NCBI GenBank assembly: GCA_035610835.1
Contig: CM069446.1
Coordinates: 5,706,075-5,770,074 of the forward strand
DNA length: 64,000 bases
Reading direction: 5' to 3'
Source: Ophiura sarsii
Lineage: Eukaryota; Echinodermata; Ophiuroidea; Amphilepidida; Ophiuridae
The notes under the pieces were generated by a model. It was not told the DNA's origin and did no database searches. It saw only the letters and a list, made by a program, of their open reading frames with translations. Both the position numbers and the translations under genes were made by a program. Numbering within the stretch: position 1 is the stretch's first letter; each line of letters begins with the position of its first letter. Below are positions 55,270-64,000 of the stretch, in pieces.

Positions 55270-55515
55270 TCCCCTCCTGGCCCTCCTTCCCTTTCTCCCC
55301 CCTCCCCCTCTCTCTCTCTCCCTTCCTCCCTCCCCTCCCTCCTACCTCCTTCCTTCCATTAACCAATCCACCCCACCCCTACATCCATCCATTCCATACA
55401 CCCAGCCTAAAACCATAATACGCATCCATCCATCCATCCATCCATCCATCCATCCACCATCCATCCATCCATCCACCATCCATCCATCCATCCATCCATC
55501 CACCATCCATCCATC
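55270..55515. repeat. Pyrimidine-rich stretch and (CATC)n microsatellite
   Basis: A C/T-rich run (55270-55375) leads into catccatccatc repeats (about 55420-55515). The Pro/Ser/His-rich and Trp/Met/Asp-rich frames here are compositional. Confidence 0.9.
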
Positions 55516-55847
55516 CATTCATTAATACCCTAATACACACCCACGTCCAGCCAGCAAGCAAGCCATTACTGCATAGAGAATAACAAACACATCCATTACA
55601 GACTTCTTAATAGCATAATTAATATGCATAAAATCCTATATTATAAATTGTCTACAATTATAAACCAAGTTAATTACTATTGCTATGCATCATACTAAAT
55701 TGCCATATTAATCTAAACCACTTCCATCATCGTATACGCCCAGTCAGTGTAAGGTTACCTGCCATATACACAACCGTTTTGAAAATCTAACATATCTATC
55801 AACATTATTGGAGTCTGTCTTTTAATTAATTGTTTACATCATCAGTG

Positions 55848-57602
55848 ATGAAGATGAATCTATGTAAGACACCCGTATGGGGAAGGCTTCTGATCTTGCT
55901 GATGTCCGTGGTAATGATGCCCATTACACCTGTCGCTAAGACACCCGTATGGGGAGGGCTTCTGATCTTGCTGATGTCCGTGGTAATGATGCCCATTACA
56001 CCTGTCTTAGGGATATCATTGGTGAGTTTACTTGCACCGACTAGCAGCCGTATATCTAAGGATAATTCACTATTTATCCAGTGCTCCATATCCGACTTTA
56101 TTCCTTCTCCAACTCATGGATTGGCTTGGACTAAAAACAATGTGATCGTGGCTTGGAATGGAGAGTTACAAAGCGATGTAGACAGTCAACGTGTTTCGGT
56201 TTCGAATTATACTTCTGGCCGCTACACGACCATTTACTCTTTATCCTTCACAATGGTTACCGCGGAGGATGAAGGACTCTACGTTTGTCTAGTAACAGAC
56301 GGTTTGCTTGATATGTTTACTGAAGAAGTGTCTGATAGTAAGTTTATAGATATAGTTGAAGATTATCCAGTATGTTATCCAGCAGAGGAGAGATATCTTG
56401 TCGAAGGGAGTGAGATATCAATTACATGCACTATAGAAAGCCTGGAACCAAATGGGGCGCCGTCTCTTTATTGGGAGAATCTTAATACGAGTAATCTCAT
56501 TTCTGGAAACGAAATCAAGCATGAATATTCTACCGTACATGAGATCCGCCTCACCGCTATCCCAGAACTAGATGATACGGTGTACCAGTGTCTTTCTGTT
56601 CGATCCTACCAGCAGTTATGTAGAGTAGGACCCCTTCAAGTTATCCCAGGATATCCTGTCATATCTCCTAGATCGCAGATGGTTTACGAAGGTGATACCG
56701 TAGCGTTCACCTGTGTGTTACCGACACCGGATTCTACTATGGAATGGTACACCATCCCGGAAACGAAAACGTATATATTGACCCAGAATGCATTCAGCAT
56801 TGCCAATGTAATGAAACTCCATGACGATGGTAAGATAGTAGTTTGTAAGGCATCTGTTGGCGAAGATGTGTTGGAAGACAGTGCTGTTATCTCTGTTGAG
56901 ACTCTCCCTACTACTACAGCAGGGCCAACCACAATCTTTACCCTATCCGCTGAAACACCAAACTCGGCTATAACCACTGCTCCAAATGATAAACCTTTTT
57001 GGGATTATGACAATACCAGAATAGCTATTGGTGTAGGTGGCGGAGCTGTCTTAATCATCGTCATAGTAATTGCATCCGTATGCTGTTTCGGTTCGTGCAA
57101 TAGAGGTATCCAGGAACCTGAGGATACCGTGACTAAGAGGCCACATAGAGGCGGTGGTCGCAAACCTGAGATTAAGCCCTCACATAGAAGCAGTGTTTTC
57201 CAACCTGCGAATGAGATCCCACAAGGACATGTTTACCACGTTGGATATGGGACACCTCAGCATGTAACACCCATATTCCCGGGGCATCTTACATCGGGTG
57301 GGTCATTAAGAGAATTTACTCGACATCGACCCAGTGATCCCATCTACACGATGAAACCAGACGGTAAAGTACATGGAACGAGGACGCCTCCACGTAGAGG
57401 CGTTATCAATGGCCAATCTCGTGAAGGATCTGTCGATGGGTATGGTTACCGTTCAGTGCACGACTCGTTACGGAAGCATCGTGGGAAGGACCCAAAAAGG
57501 TTTGACACGATGGTTGGATTTCCTGGAGAGCTAGGCAAAGACCCCAATAGATTTGACACGATGATTGGATTTCCTGGAATGTCACCAAAAGGTAAACGAT
57601 AA
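55848..57602 (+). CDS. Single-pass membrane protein with three Ig-like domains (gene 2)
   Basis: An uninterrupted frame of 584 aa. I chose the ATG at 55848 (a second in-frame ATG is at 55854); upstream codons are open but contain no ATG. After a leader with two tandem hydrophobic segments come three Ig-like domains with cysteine pairs about C79-C147 (L-Y-V-C), C194-C248 (V-Y-Q-C) and C289-C333 (I-V-V-C). A Thr-rich stalk follows, then a membrane helix at about 392-416 (IAIGVGGGAVLIIVIVIA) and a cytoplasmic tail of about 165 residues rich in basic residues and Pro. The tail ends with two copies of K-D-P-x-R-F-D-T-M-x-G-F-P-G. The topology is that of a cell-surface adhesion or recognition receptor; no ligand can be inferred. 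No clear ITIM or ITAM is visible. Genes for Ig proteins are usually split into many exons, so the lack of introns is notable. Not assigned to a named family. Confidence 0.8.
   Translation: MKMNLCKTPVWGRLLILLMSVVMMPITPVAKTPVWGGLLILLMSVVMMPITPVLGISLVSLLAPTSSRISKDNSLFIQCSISDFIPSPTHGLAWTKNNVIVAWNGELQSDVDSQRVSVSNYTSGRYTTIYSLSFTMVTAEDEGLYVCLVTDGLLDMFTEEVSDSKFIDIVEDYPVCYPAEERYLVEGSEISITCTIESLEPNGAPSLYWENLNTSNLISGNEIKHEYSTVHEIRLTAIPELDDTVYQCLSVRSYQQLCRVGPLQVIPGYPVISPRSQMVYEGDTVAFTCVLPTPDSTMEWYTIPETKTYILTQNAFSIANVMKLHDDGKIVVCKASVGEDVLEDSAVISVETLPTTTAGPTTIFTLSAETPNSAITTAPNDKPFWDYDNTRIAIGVGGGAVLIIVIVIASVCCFGSCNRGIQEPEDTVTKRPHRGGGRKPEIKPSHRSSVFQPANEIPQGHVYHVGYGTPQHVTPIFPGHLTSGGSLREFTRHRPSDPIYTMKPDGKVHGTRTPPRRGVINGQSREGSVDGYGYRSVHDSLRKHRGKDPKRFDTMVGFPGELGKDPNRFDTMIGFPGMSPKGKR
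55866..56009 (+). repeat. In-frame 72-bp tandem duplication in the gene 2 leader
   Basis: Two adjacent 72-base copies (55866-55937 and 55938-56009) encode K-T-P-V-W-G-R/G-L-L-I-L-L-M-S-V-V-M-M-P-I-T-P-V twice. They differ at very few bases, so the duplication is recent. It doubles the hydrophobic core of the signal sequence. Confidence 0.9.
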
Positions 57603-57636
57603 GTAGATGAGACAAACATCTGTAGAAGAGCGTTAT

Positions 57637-58252
57637 CATCATTGAGACGTTTAAGACTTGTATCACCATTGAGACGTTTAACACTTGTATCATCATTGAG
57701 ACGTTTAAGACTTGTATCAACATTGAGACGTTTAAGACTTGTATCATCATTGAGACGTTTAAGACTTGTATCATCATTGAGACGTTTAACACTTGTATCA
57801 TCATTGAGACGTTTAACACTTGTATCACCATTGAGACGTTTAAGACTTGTATCAACATTGAGACGTTTAAGACTTGTATCAACATTGAGACGTTTAAGAC
57901 TTGTGTCATCATTGAGACGTTTAACACTTGTATCATCATTGAGACGTTTAACACTTGTATCATCATTGAGACGTTTAACACTTGTATCATCATTGAGACG
58001 TTTAACACTTGTATCACCATTGAGACGTTTAAGACGTGTATCATCATTGAGACGTTTAAGACTTGTATCATCATTGAGACGTTTAAGACGTGTATCATCA
58101 TTGAAACGTTTAACACTTGTATCATCATTGAGACGTTTAACACTTGTATCATCATTGAGACGTTTAACACTTGTATCATCATTGAGACGTTTAACACTTG
58201 TATCACCATTGAGACGTTTAACACTTGTATCATCATTGAGACGTTTAACACT
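57637..58252 (+). repeat. 27-bp minisatellite after gene 2 (about 23 copies)
   Basis: The unit is about ttgagacgtttaacacttgt plus atcatca. Variation is confined to a few positions (aca/aga, tca/cca/aca). The array begins about 35 bases after the gene 2 stop, so it probably lies in the 3' UTR. Because 27 is a multiple of three, long frames stay open on both strands; I treat them as by-products. Confidence 0.9.
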
Positions 58253-58400
58253 ATCAAAAAAGCATATCCTTACTGGACGTTCACAATTAGTGAGAGTAGG
58301 AACTACCGGTTCAGGCAATCTTACGACAGAGGCATATCTAACTTGCTGAAAAGATTCCTTTATAATTACAATAATGTATTATAAAGTATTGAACACTGTG

Positions 58401-58406
58401 AATAAA
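58401..58406 (+). promoter_or_regulatory. Candidate poly(A) signal for gene 2
   Basis: AATAAA lies about 800 bases past the stop codon and just beyond the minisatellite. It is the nearest canonical hexamer seen, so the array would be transcribed within the 3' UTR. Confidence 0.4.
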
Positions 58407-58461
58407 TAACCGGATTTAACGGGGCTACAGTTCTAGTCCCACTCTGGCGAAAACAAACAGT

Positions 58462-59408
58462 AGTCACGTTCACACTAGGCGGAGTAAGGACGGCGTAAGG
58501 AAGAGTAGCGGTGGTTTGGCGTAGCAATCGCGTAACTGATGGACTAATGACTGTCTGAACGATGATTAGCGTAAGTTACGCCGCCTTAATCTGGTCGATT
58601 TACTCCTGCTTTTTAGCAGGAGTAGCGAGGAGTAAGCGAGGTCAGCGTAGCCCCGCCTGGCGTAAATGGCTGTGTGAACGGTACTTACGCTACTCGCGCG
58701 TAAGTGTGACCTTTTACAAGATCGTGACCTTGGTGATGCTATATAATACGATATAACGTTTTACAAGTTCGCGAACTTGCTATGGTTGTGCCTATACGGT
58801 ATTACGAAATGGTGTTTTTAAATCAAATTAAAATCTCGATACATTTTAAAATATATCAAAATAAATAACTGAAATTTCTTTTGAACTTAAGTTCAAAAGA
58901 AAATTGGAGTTCCTTTAGTATACCTACCACTGCATGTCTTCAATGGGGACTTTTAAAGAACGACCCATACACTTACACAGTGAGGAATAAAAATGGTAGG
59001 GTATTCTAAAGCTTACTCAGAAAATTAAAGATGTTGTTTGGGCCCCGGTTTGGGCAGACTATTTGCAAAAGCTTTTTAATGTACAATTTAAAAAACATGA
59101 TGATGTGGCATGTGCATAGTCACTTTTTATTTCTATAAATGCGAACAATATATCCTTTATTCTCAGAACACGATCAACACAAAACCATTTTCAGTGATAT
59201 GCGATTTGTAATACAAAGGTCAAAGCAAGGAATGCTGCCTATTTCAACACTTTACACCAGCAAAGCTGACAATAGGCGTAAGTTACGCGGCGTAGCGATA
59301 GGAGTAAAGCGTGTGTGGACACGCGGTCAGAGTAACGAAACTATTTGTGGCATTTTTATTGCTTTTAGCGTGAGTTACGCTTTTGAATAACCACTGTGAA
59401 CGTAGCTA
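58462..59408. mobile_element. Possible DNA element rich in GGCGTAA/TTACGC words
   Basis: Short inverted ends (cacgttcaca at about 58465, tgtgaacgtag at about 59396) and many ggcgtaag/ttacgcc words clustered near both ends suggest a subterminal-repeat transposon. No coding sequence. Confidence 0.45.
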
Positions 59409-59438
59409 GTGCTATTCACTTAAGCAAAACACTTCATT

Positions 59439-59858
59439 AAAGGAAGGGTCCCGCAAGCACAATATTGAGCATTATTTGTTAGACAAATAATTATCGAGCT
59501 AAGATTACGTAATTATATAGAACAAAACACCATACTAGTCACAAAAATGAATAAAAACTGCCATCACTCAACATGCAATTTTTAAAATTCGCGCCGATCG
59601 AAAGACCCGGTGTCGATTACGTCATGGGTATCGGTGCTCAAATGTGCGCATGTGCATTGTATAATTATGACATCGTCGACACTGGGACTTTCGATCGCCG
59701 CGAGTTTTAAAAAGTGCATGTTGAGAGATTGCGGTTTTTATTTATTTGTTGTCATAAGTGTGGTGTTTTGTTCAATATAATTACAAAAGTTGGGCTCGAT
59801 AGTTATTTTCTAACATAATTATAATGCACACTTTTATGCTTGCGGGACACCCTCCTTT
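59439..59858. mobile_element. Foldback family A, copy 3 (intergenic)
   Basis: aaaggaagggtcccgcaagc opens and gcttgcgggacaccctcctt closes it. Central words gccgatcgaaag and ctttcgatcgcc flank a loop containing tgcgcatgtgcat. It is close to copy 2 at 34699-35101. Confidence 0.85.
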
Positions 59859-59859
59859 T

Positions 59860-60838
59860 TAAGACTGGTGGCTATCAAGAAAACCTTATGAAAAAAGAAA
59901 CACGCGTTAGTTAGAGAACCCCTTAAATAATGTTATTTATACATACTATTTACATTACTACATAATAAATAGTGTGTACATGTATATTGATGTTTTAGAC
60001 AATCAGGTTAAGACGTCTGTGCTTCGCTTCACGACTTATATTTTGAATAGAAAATGATATACGGTATCACAATAATATAATATACGACGTTCACCACTGA
60101 ATTCGTAGGAGTTACTAAGACCTTATAGAGACTGAGTGAAAATGCCTATAAACCTAAAATATATCAATATTTTTGTATATGATATAGTGGACAAATAATA
60201 AATTATCTATCATATGCTGTTTACCGAAATTGATTTCCCTCCCTTATAAGCAAAAAACCAGGTGAAATTCCGATATTTGGAACTTTTTTAGAGAATATTT
60301 CTATTTTGGCCTATATTTCACTGTCCAGCGAATACGGCGGGATTTTGAGGTCGGCCATGTTTGGTGACGGGGTCATTATGACGTCATGCGTGAGATGTTT
60401 GTACTTGTTTTGGTATGTATGGATAGAGGGAACCTCTAGCTATACCATGGTACCCAAATAAGCATACTCTGCATTTCGGTTTCGATTTTAGGTAGCTTTA
60501 GTTAATTGGTCATATCTCAAGATTGACAAAACCAAATCAGACGAAAGGAACGGCATATGAAAGCTAAGCGTTTAGTCTATCAATATGTATACACTTGTCA
60601 CACCAAATTCAAGAATTTCATGGTCAATAAGTTGGGTAAACACGTGCACTGTACTATAATTATCTTCCTCATCTGGAAAGTGACGTAAACTTCACGTGAT
60701 AGGCCTATAATAACAAGGACCGGTTAAATAAAGAAACTGTGTGAGCAAAATATGCATTGTAAAAGGTAGAAATACACTTACGTTTAGACCTACATGCCTA
60801 CTGGATAAATAATTTAATGTAAATAGGCCGGAAAATGA
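59860..60838. other. Intergenic, nothing recognised
   Basis: AT-rich, no repeats or frames of note. Confidence 0.4.
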
Positions 60839-60839
60839 A

Positions 60840-61042
60840 ATAAACGGATGGCTCACAGTGCTGAACTGGGTACAAAGTGATCATGGTGATAAACGGATGG
60901 CTCACAGTGCTGAACTGGGTACAAAGTGATCATGGTGATACACGGATGGTTCACCGTGCTGAAGGCTGGGTATTACAAAGTGATCATGGTGATAAACGGA
61001 TGGCTCACAGTGCTGAACTGGGTACAAAGTGATCATGGTAAT
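60840..61042 (+). repeat. 49-bp tandem repeat, four copies
   Basis: Units begin aaacggatggctcacagtgc and end gatcatggtgat, starting at 60842, 60891, about 60940 and about 60994. The third is diverged and 54 bases long. Confidence 0.9.
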
Positions 61043-61369
61043 AGACCCCGCCTCCCGCCAACTATGAAATACCCACTATAAAACTTAAAACCCCACTATA
61101 TGAGGCGTCGCGGACCTATTTAATACCTACACGTGTTTTATGTGAGTCTTGGAAACTTTTAAGGGGTCCGTAAAGGGGGTCGTGACATCTATGGGGTCAC
61201 GAACTAATACCCACAATAAAACACAAGTCCTAGGCCTACATGTGCACATGGGGTAGGCCTGCCTGGATTCTTTTAAGGGCACACGGGATACCTTGAGTAT
61301 GGGGTATGGACCGTATGGAATATCAAGGGCACCTGTGATAACTGGATCTTAAGGGTATGGGGAAGGGCC

Positions 61370-61680
61370 TACCTGATCAAAGACACCTACCTGAGTGGTT
61401 ATATCATGTCTCATATGGAATACCTTAATATTTAGAGTATCTGGATCTTATTAAGAACACATTTGGGTGTGTAGGTCATTGATTATAATGACATATGGGG
61501 TATCTGGATTATTGAAGTAAATTGGTGGTACCTGAATAATAAAGAGCACCAATGGTAGGTACATGGAGTACCTGGATTATTAAGGTCACATGGAGTCCCT
61601 TGATTATTAGGGGCAAATGGTGTATCCCTGGATTATTACGGGCCCCGTGGCACTGATATATAAGGGCAGTTGGAGTATCA
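61370..61680. repeat. Degenerate repeat of 'tggattattaaggg' phrases
   Basis: Loose recurrences of cctggattattaagg and catggagt at roughly 25-35-base spacing. The 144-residue reverse frame that spans it has no recognisable domain and is probably not a gene. Confidence 0.5.
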
Positions 61681-62500
61681 AGGCCATTAACTGTTGCTAT
61701 TTCACAATAGCCTATCTCTATACGCTTTGATGCACTATTTTCTAGCAGGGACATCCGCGCTTCCCTATCATCTTGATACGGGCATATAGGGTATCTGGGG
61801 TGGTATGTGCAACATTTCTTGGTGTGTATGGGGTAACTACACATTGTTTCCACAGAAAAAGGGGTATTGAAATTAGGTTCGAGATTCAAAGATAGCACAA
61901 AACTCAGATTTCTGTGAACAAAACCTATTTCAAATGAAAACATAATTCAGGGATCTACAATTTTGATTTCATGTCTAATCCTAAAGTATGTCCATTTTGC
62001 TACAAATCATGCATGAATCTAATTTAGATCATAATACGTTTATCGGAATATCCATTAGCTAATCCATTTGGCATCTACACCCCCTATGACATGTATGATG
62101 AAAGATATGTCTTAATCTTCCCCAACGGAGTAGCCTTGATCAGGCTTTCTAAAATTTGTATCGGGTGTAGTAGTCCGGGCTATTGTATACTGATATTAAT
62201 AAATAATAACAAGTCCTATAAGCTTATTTATTTAGTGTGATAAAAGCATCCAAACTGAACAGTGAAAATTCATCACTGACCCACCAATTACTCACAGAAC
62301 ACACCGGGTGAAGCCCGGTGTAAACTGTAGTGATCGCCATTGAGATACCATCGCGGGAGAACGAAGTTCGACTGAGGGCGCTTGCGCCCGAAAGCCTTGT
62401 ACAATCTGTTTTGACTGGTGAAGTAATTTATGCTAATTGCATAAACATGTTGACCGAATGACCCGCCTCCACTAGTGTCGTAATAGCGCAATTTATGAAT

Positions 62501-63491
62501 ACTAGCGGAACGCCCGTCCTTCGGACGGGCTCTCCCGCTAGGGAGTAGGGCCTACCAGATAGAACACCTACAAATGAAACAACACATAGGCCTAAGTGTT
62601 GGAAAATTTATAACTAAACACACAGGAATAGAACCCCCGCCCGCCCACGCCCGTAGCATATTTCAACTCCAAGGCCTAAACCTTAACCATCTCCCGTAGC
62701 CCACCAGTCACTCACCGGCGCCCTGCCCCGCCCGCTACCGCCCGCTGCATATCCGTTACGCAATTTAGCATCACATTTCTTCATTAACCCCCTGCCTCAC
62801 AAACCACATTACACCCCCCATTCGTCACCGCCCCCGCCCCGCCCGTGGCATATCTCAACCCAAGGCCTAAAGTTCCCGTCCCGCGACTTATATATCTCAT
62901 CGCCAGCGGCCTAACCTTAACCATCTCCCGTAGCGCGGCGTATTTCCACAATATTTGTCCGCCAGCGTGTTGCATACAGTATCAAATCCCACATCTGACA
63001 CCATGTTACGTAATTTAGATTCACCATATCATGTTTTGTTTTATCAGAAACCACAATATTTCGTTACCTTATGACCCGCTGCCGCCCTGCCGTCCCCGTG
63101 CCTCCGCCCGCCCCGTGGCTTATCTCAACCCCAATGCCTAAACCATAACCAACCCCGTGTGGCGCAGCGTATTTCTACAATATTTACCCGCCCGCGTGTG
63201 TAGGGGTGCGTGGGTGTAGTGCGTGTGCGCGTTTATTTTGTATGGCGCAATGCGACGCGTTATGTGCTACGCGCCGACTGCATGGTTACAGTGTACGCAG
63301 AGAAAAACAAACATGAAATAGTCTCAAAAGCCGGGCTGAAAAGGCCCTAAATTGCCATAATTTTGCTCATATCTCGGTCAATTCTGTACGGTTTTCGGCC
63401 ATTTATAGCTTATAACCCGTGTCCGGTCATTATTTAGTATCAGTGAACATACACACATACATACATACAACATACGGTGAATTATAGTAAG
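62501..63491. repeat. 991-bp repeat unit beginning with a strong hairpin (copy 1)
   Basis: It starts actagcggaacgcccgtcct, whose cgcccgtcc/ggacgggc arms form a GC-rich hairpin followed by tctcccgctag. It includes aaggcctaaaccttaaccat and gcatatccgttacgcaattt phrases. Copy 2 begins at 63492. Confidence 0.8.
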
Positions 63492-64000
63492 ACTAGCGGC
63501 ACGCCCGTCCTGCGGACGGGCTCTCCCGCTAGGGAGTAGGGCCTACCAGATAGACACCTACAAAAATATAGTGTTGAAAATTGATAACGAATCACATAGG
63601 AATAGAACAATATTTAAAACATTTTTGTTTTAAATCAAAAGGTTTTGTAGCCTAATTCAAAAGTTTTTAAATTTAAATTTAAAAAAAAAATGAAAATTAC
63701 CCCCCGCCCGCACACGCCCCGTGGCATATTTCAACACCAAGGCCTAAACCTTAACCATCTCCCGTACCCCACCCGTCCCTCCACCTCCCGGCCCGCCCCC
63801 GTCCAGTGGCATATCCGTTACGCAATTTAGCATCACATTTTTTCATTAACCCCCTGTCTCCCAAACCACATTACATCATTACACACAACCCCCATTCGTC
63901 ACCGCCCGCCCGCCCCTCCCCGTGGCATACCTCAAGCCCAAAGCCAAAAGTTCCCCGCCGCAATTTATCTCAACGCCAAGGCCTAACCTTAACTATCTCC
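63492..64000. repeat. 991-bp repeat unit, copy 2 (cut by window end)
   Basis: It starts actagcggcacgcccgtcct and follows copy 1 in order (gggcctaccagatagacacc, gcatatccgttacgcaattt, aaggcctaacc) with an AT-rich insertion at about 63605-63700. A larger array may continue outside the window. Confidence 0.75.

Larger units (their letters stand above)
53360..55847. other. Intergenic region upstream of gene 2
   Basis: It holds an AT dinucleotide run (about 53774-53812), the repeat at 54900-55085 and the CATC/ATCC microsatellite. The start region of gene 2 follows. A cag at 55842-55844 could be a splice acceptor for a 5' UTR intron. No clear promoter seen. Confidence 0.4.

Noticed and set aside
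55190..55561. Pro/Ser/His-rich and Trp/Met/Asp-rich frames
   Set aside because: By-product of the pyrimidine-rich run and the CATC microsatellite.
57406..58349. Long repetitive frames of 235-290 residues on both strands
   Set aside because: They are produced by the 27-bp array, whose length is divisible by three; several frames are open at once and none has a start context or domain.
61509..61943. 144-residue frame on the reverse strand
   Set aside because: No recognisable domain; half of it lies over a degenerate repeat, and neighbouring sequence shows no exon or promoter signal.
62365..62400. Hammerhead ribozyme suggested by CTGA, a GC hairpin and GAAA
   Set aside because: The conserved core between CTGA and the stem (N-G-A) is missing and no stem I/III closure was found.

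Overview
This window is animal nuclear DNA: exons of one long gene are spread over about 42 kb among introns crowded with transposons, foldback elements, minisatellites and G/C homopolymer runs. The frequent TAGGCCTA-type words, the proteinase K/EGF/somatomedin B domain mix and the 2A-bearing CR1/L2-type retrotransposon suggest a marine deuterostome, most likely an echinoderm or another ambulacrarian. That assignment is an inference from style, not from a diagnostic marker.

Gene 1 (+ strand, 1849-44266) can be read from start codon to stop codon as 21 exons whose GT/AG borders and phases all fit (2,790 coding bases, 929 aa). It predicts a secreted protease: signal peptide, Gly/Ser-rich linker, inhibitor I9 propeptide, proteinase K-like peptidase S8 domain with Asp167, His204, Asn299 and Ser364 in place, three somatomedin B domains, seven EGF domains (one exon each, all phase 1-1), and a C-terminal fucolectin/F5-8C-like domain. 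Two adjacent EGF exons lie in a nearly identical 1.09-kb direct duplication.

Gene 2 (+ strand, 55848-57602) is an open reading frame without introns for a 584-aa single-pass membrane protein with three Ig-like domains. Its hydrophobic leader contains an exact in-frame 72-bp duplication. A 27-bp minisatellite of about 23 copies starts right after its stop codon, followed by an AATAAA.

Mobile DNA accounts for most of the rest. A nearly intact CR1/L2-group LINE (13253-17465, one frameshift, N-terminal 2A-like motif) sits inside a TA-flanked mariner-like element. A three-layer nest at 49913-53357 carries a 489-bp near-perfect palindrome. Other elements include a hAT-type MITE with an 8-bp target duplication, TTAA-flanked MITEs in three copies, several foldback families, a fragment of a second LINE and a Penelope-like remnant. 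Tandem arrays of 43 bp (with a 215-bp higher-order unit) and 44 bp lie in introns of gene 1. From about 61,070 to the end the sequence is GC-rich and repetitive, with a 991-bp repeat that begins at a strong hairpin.

No rRNA gene, functional tRNA gene or CRISPR array was found. Promoters could not be placed with confidence.
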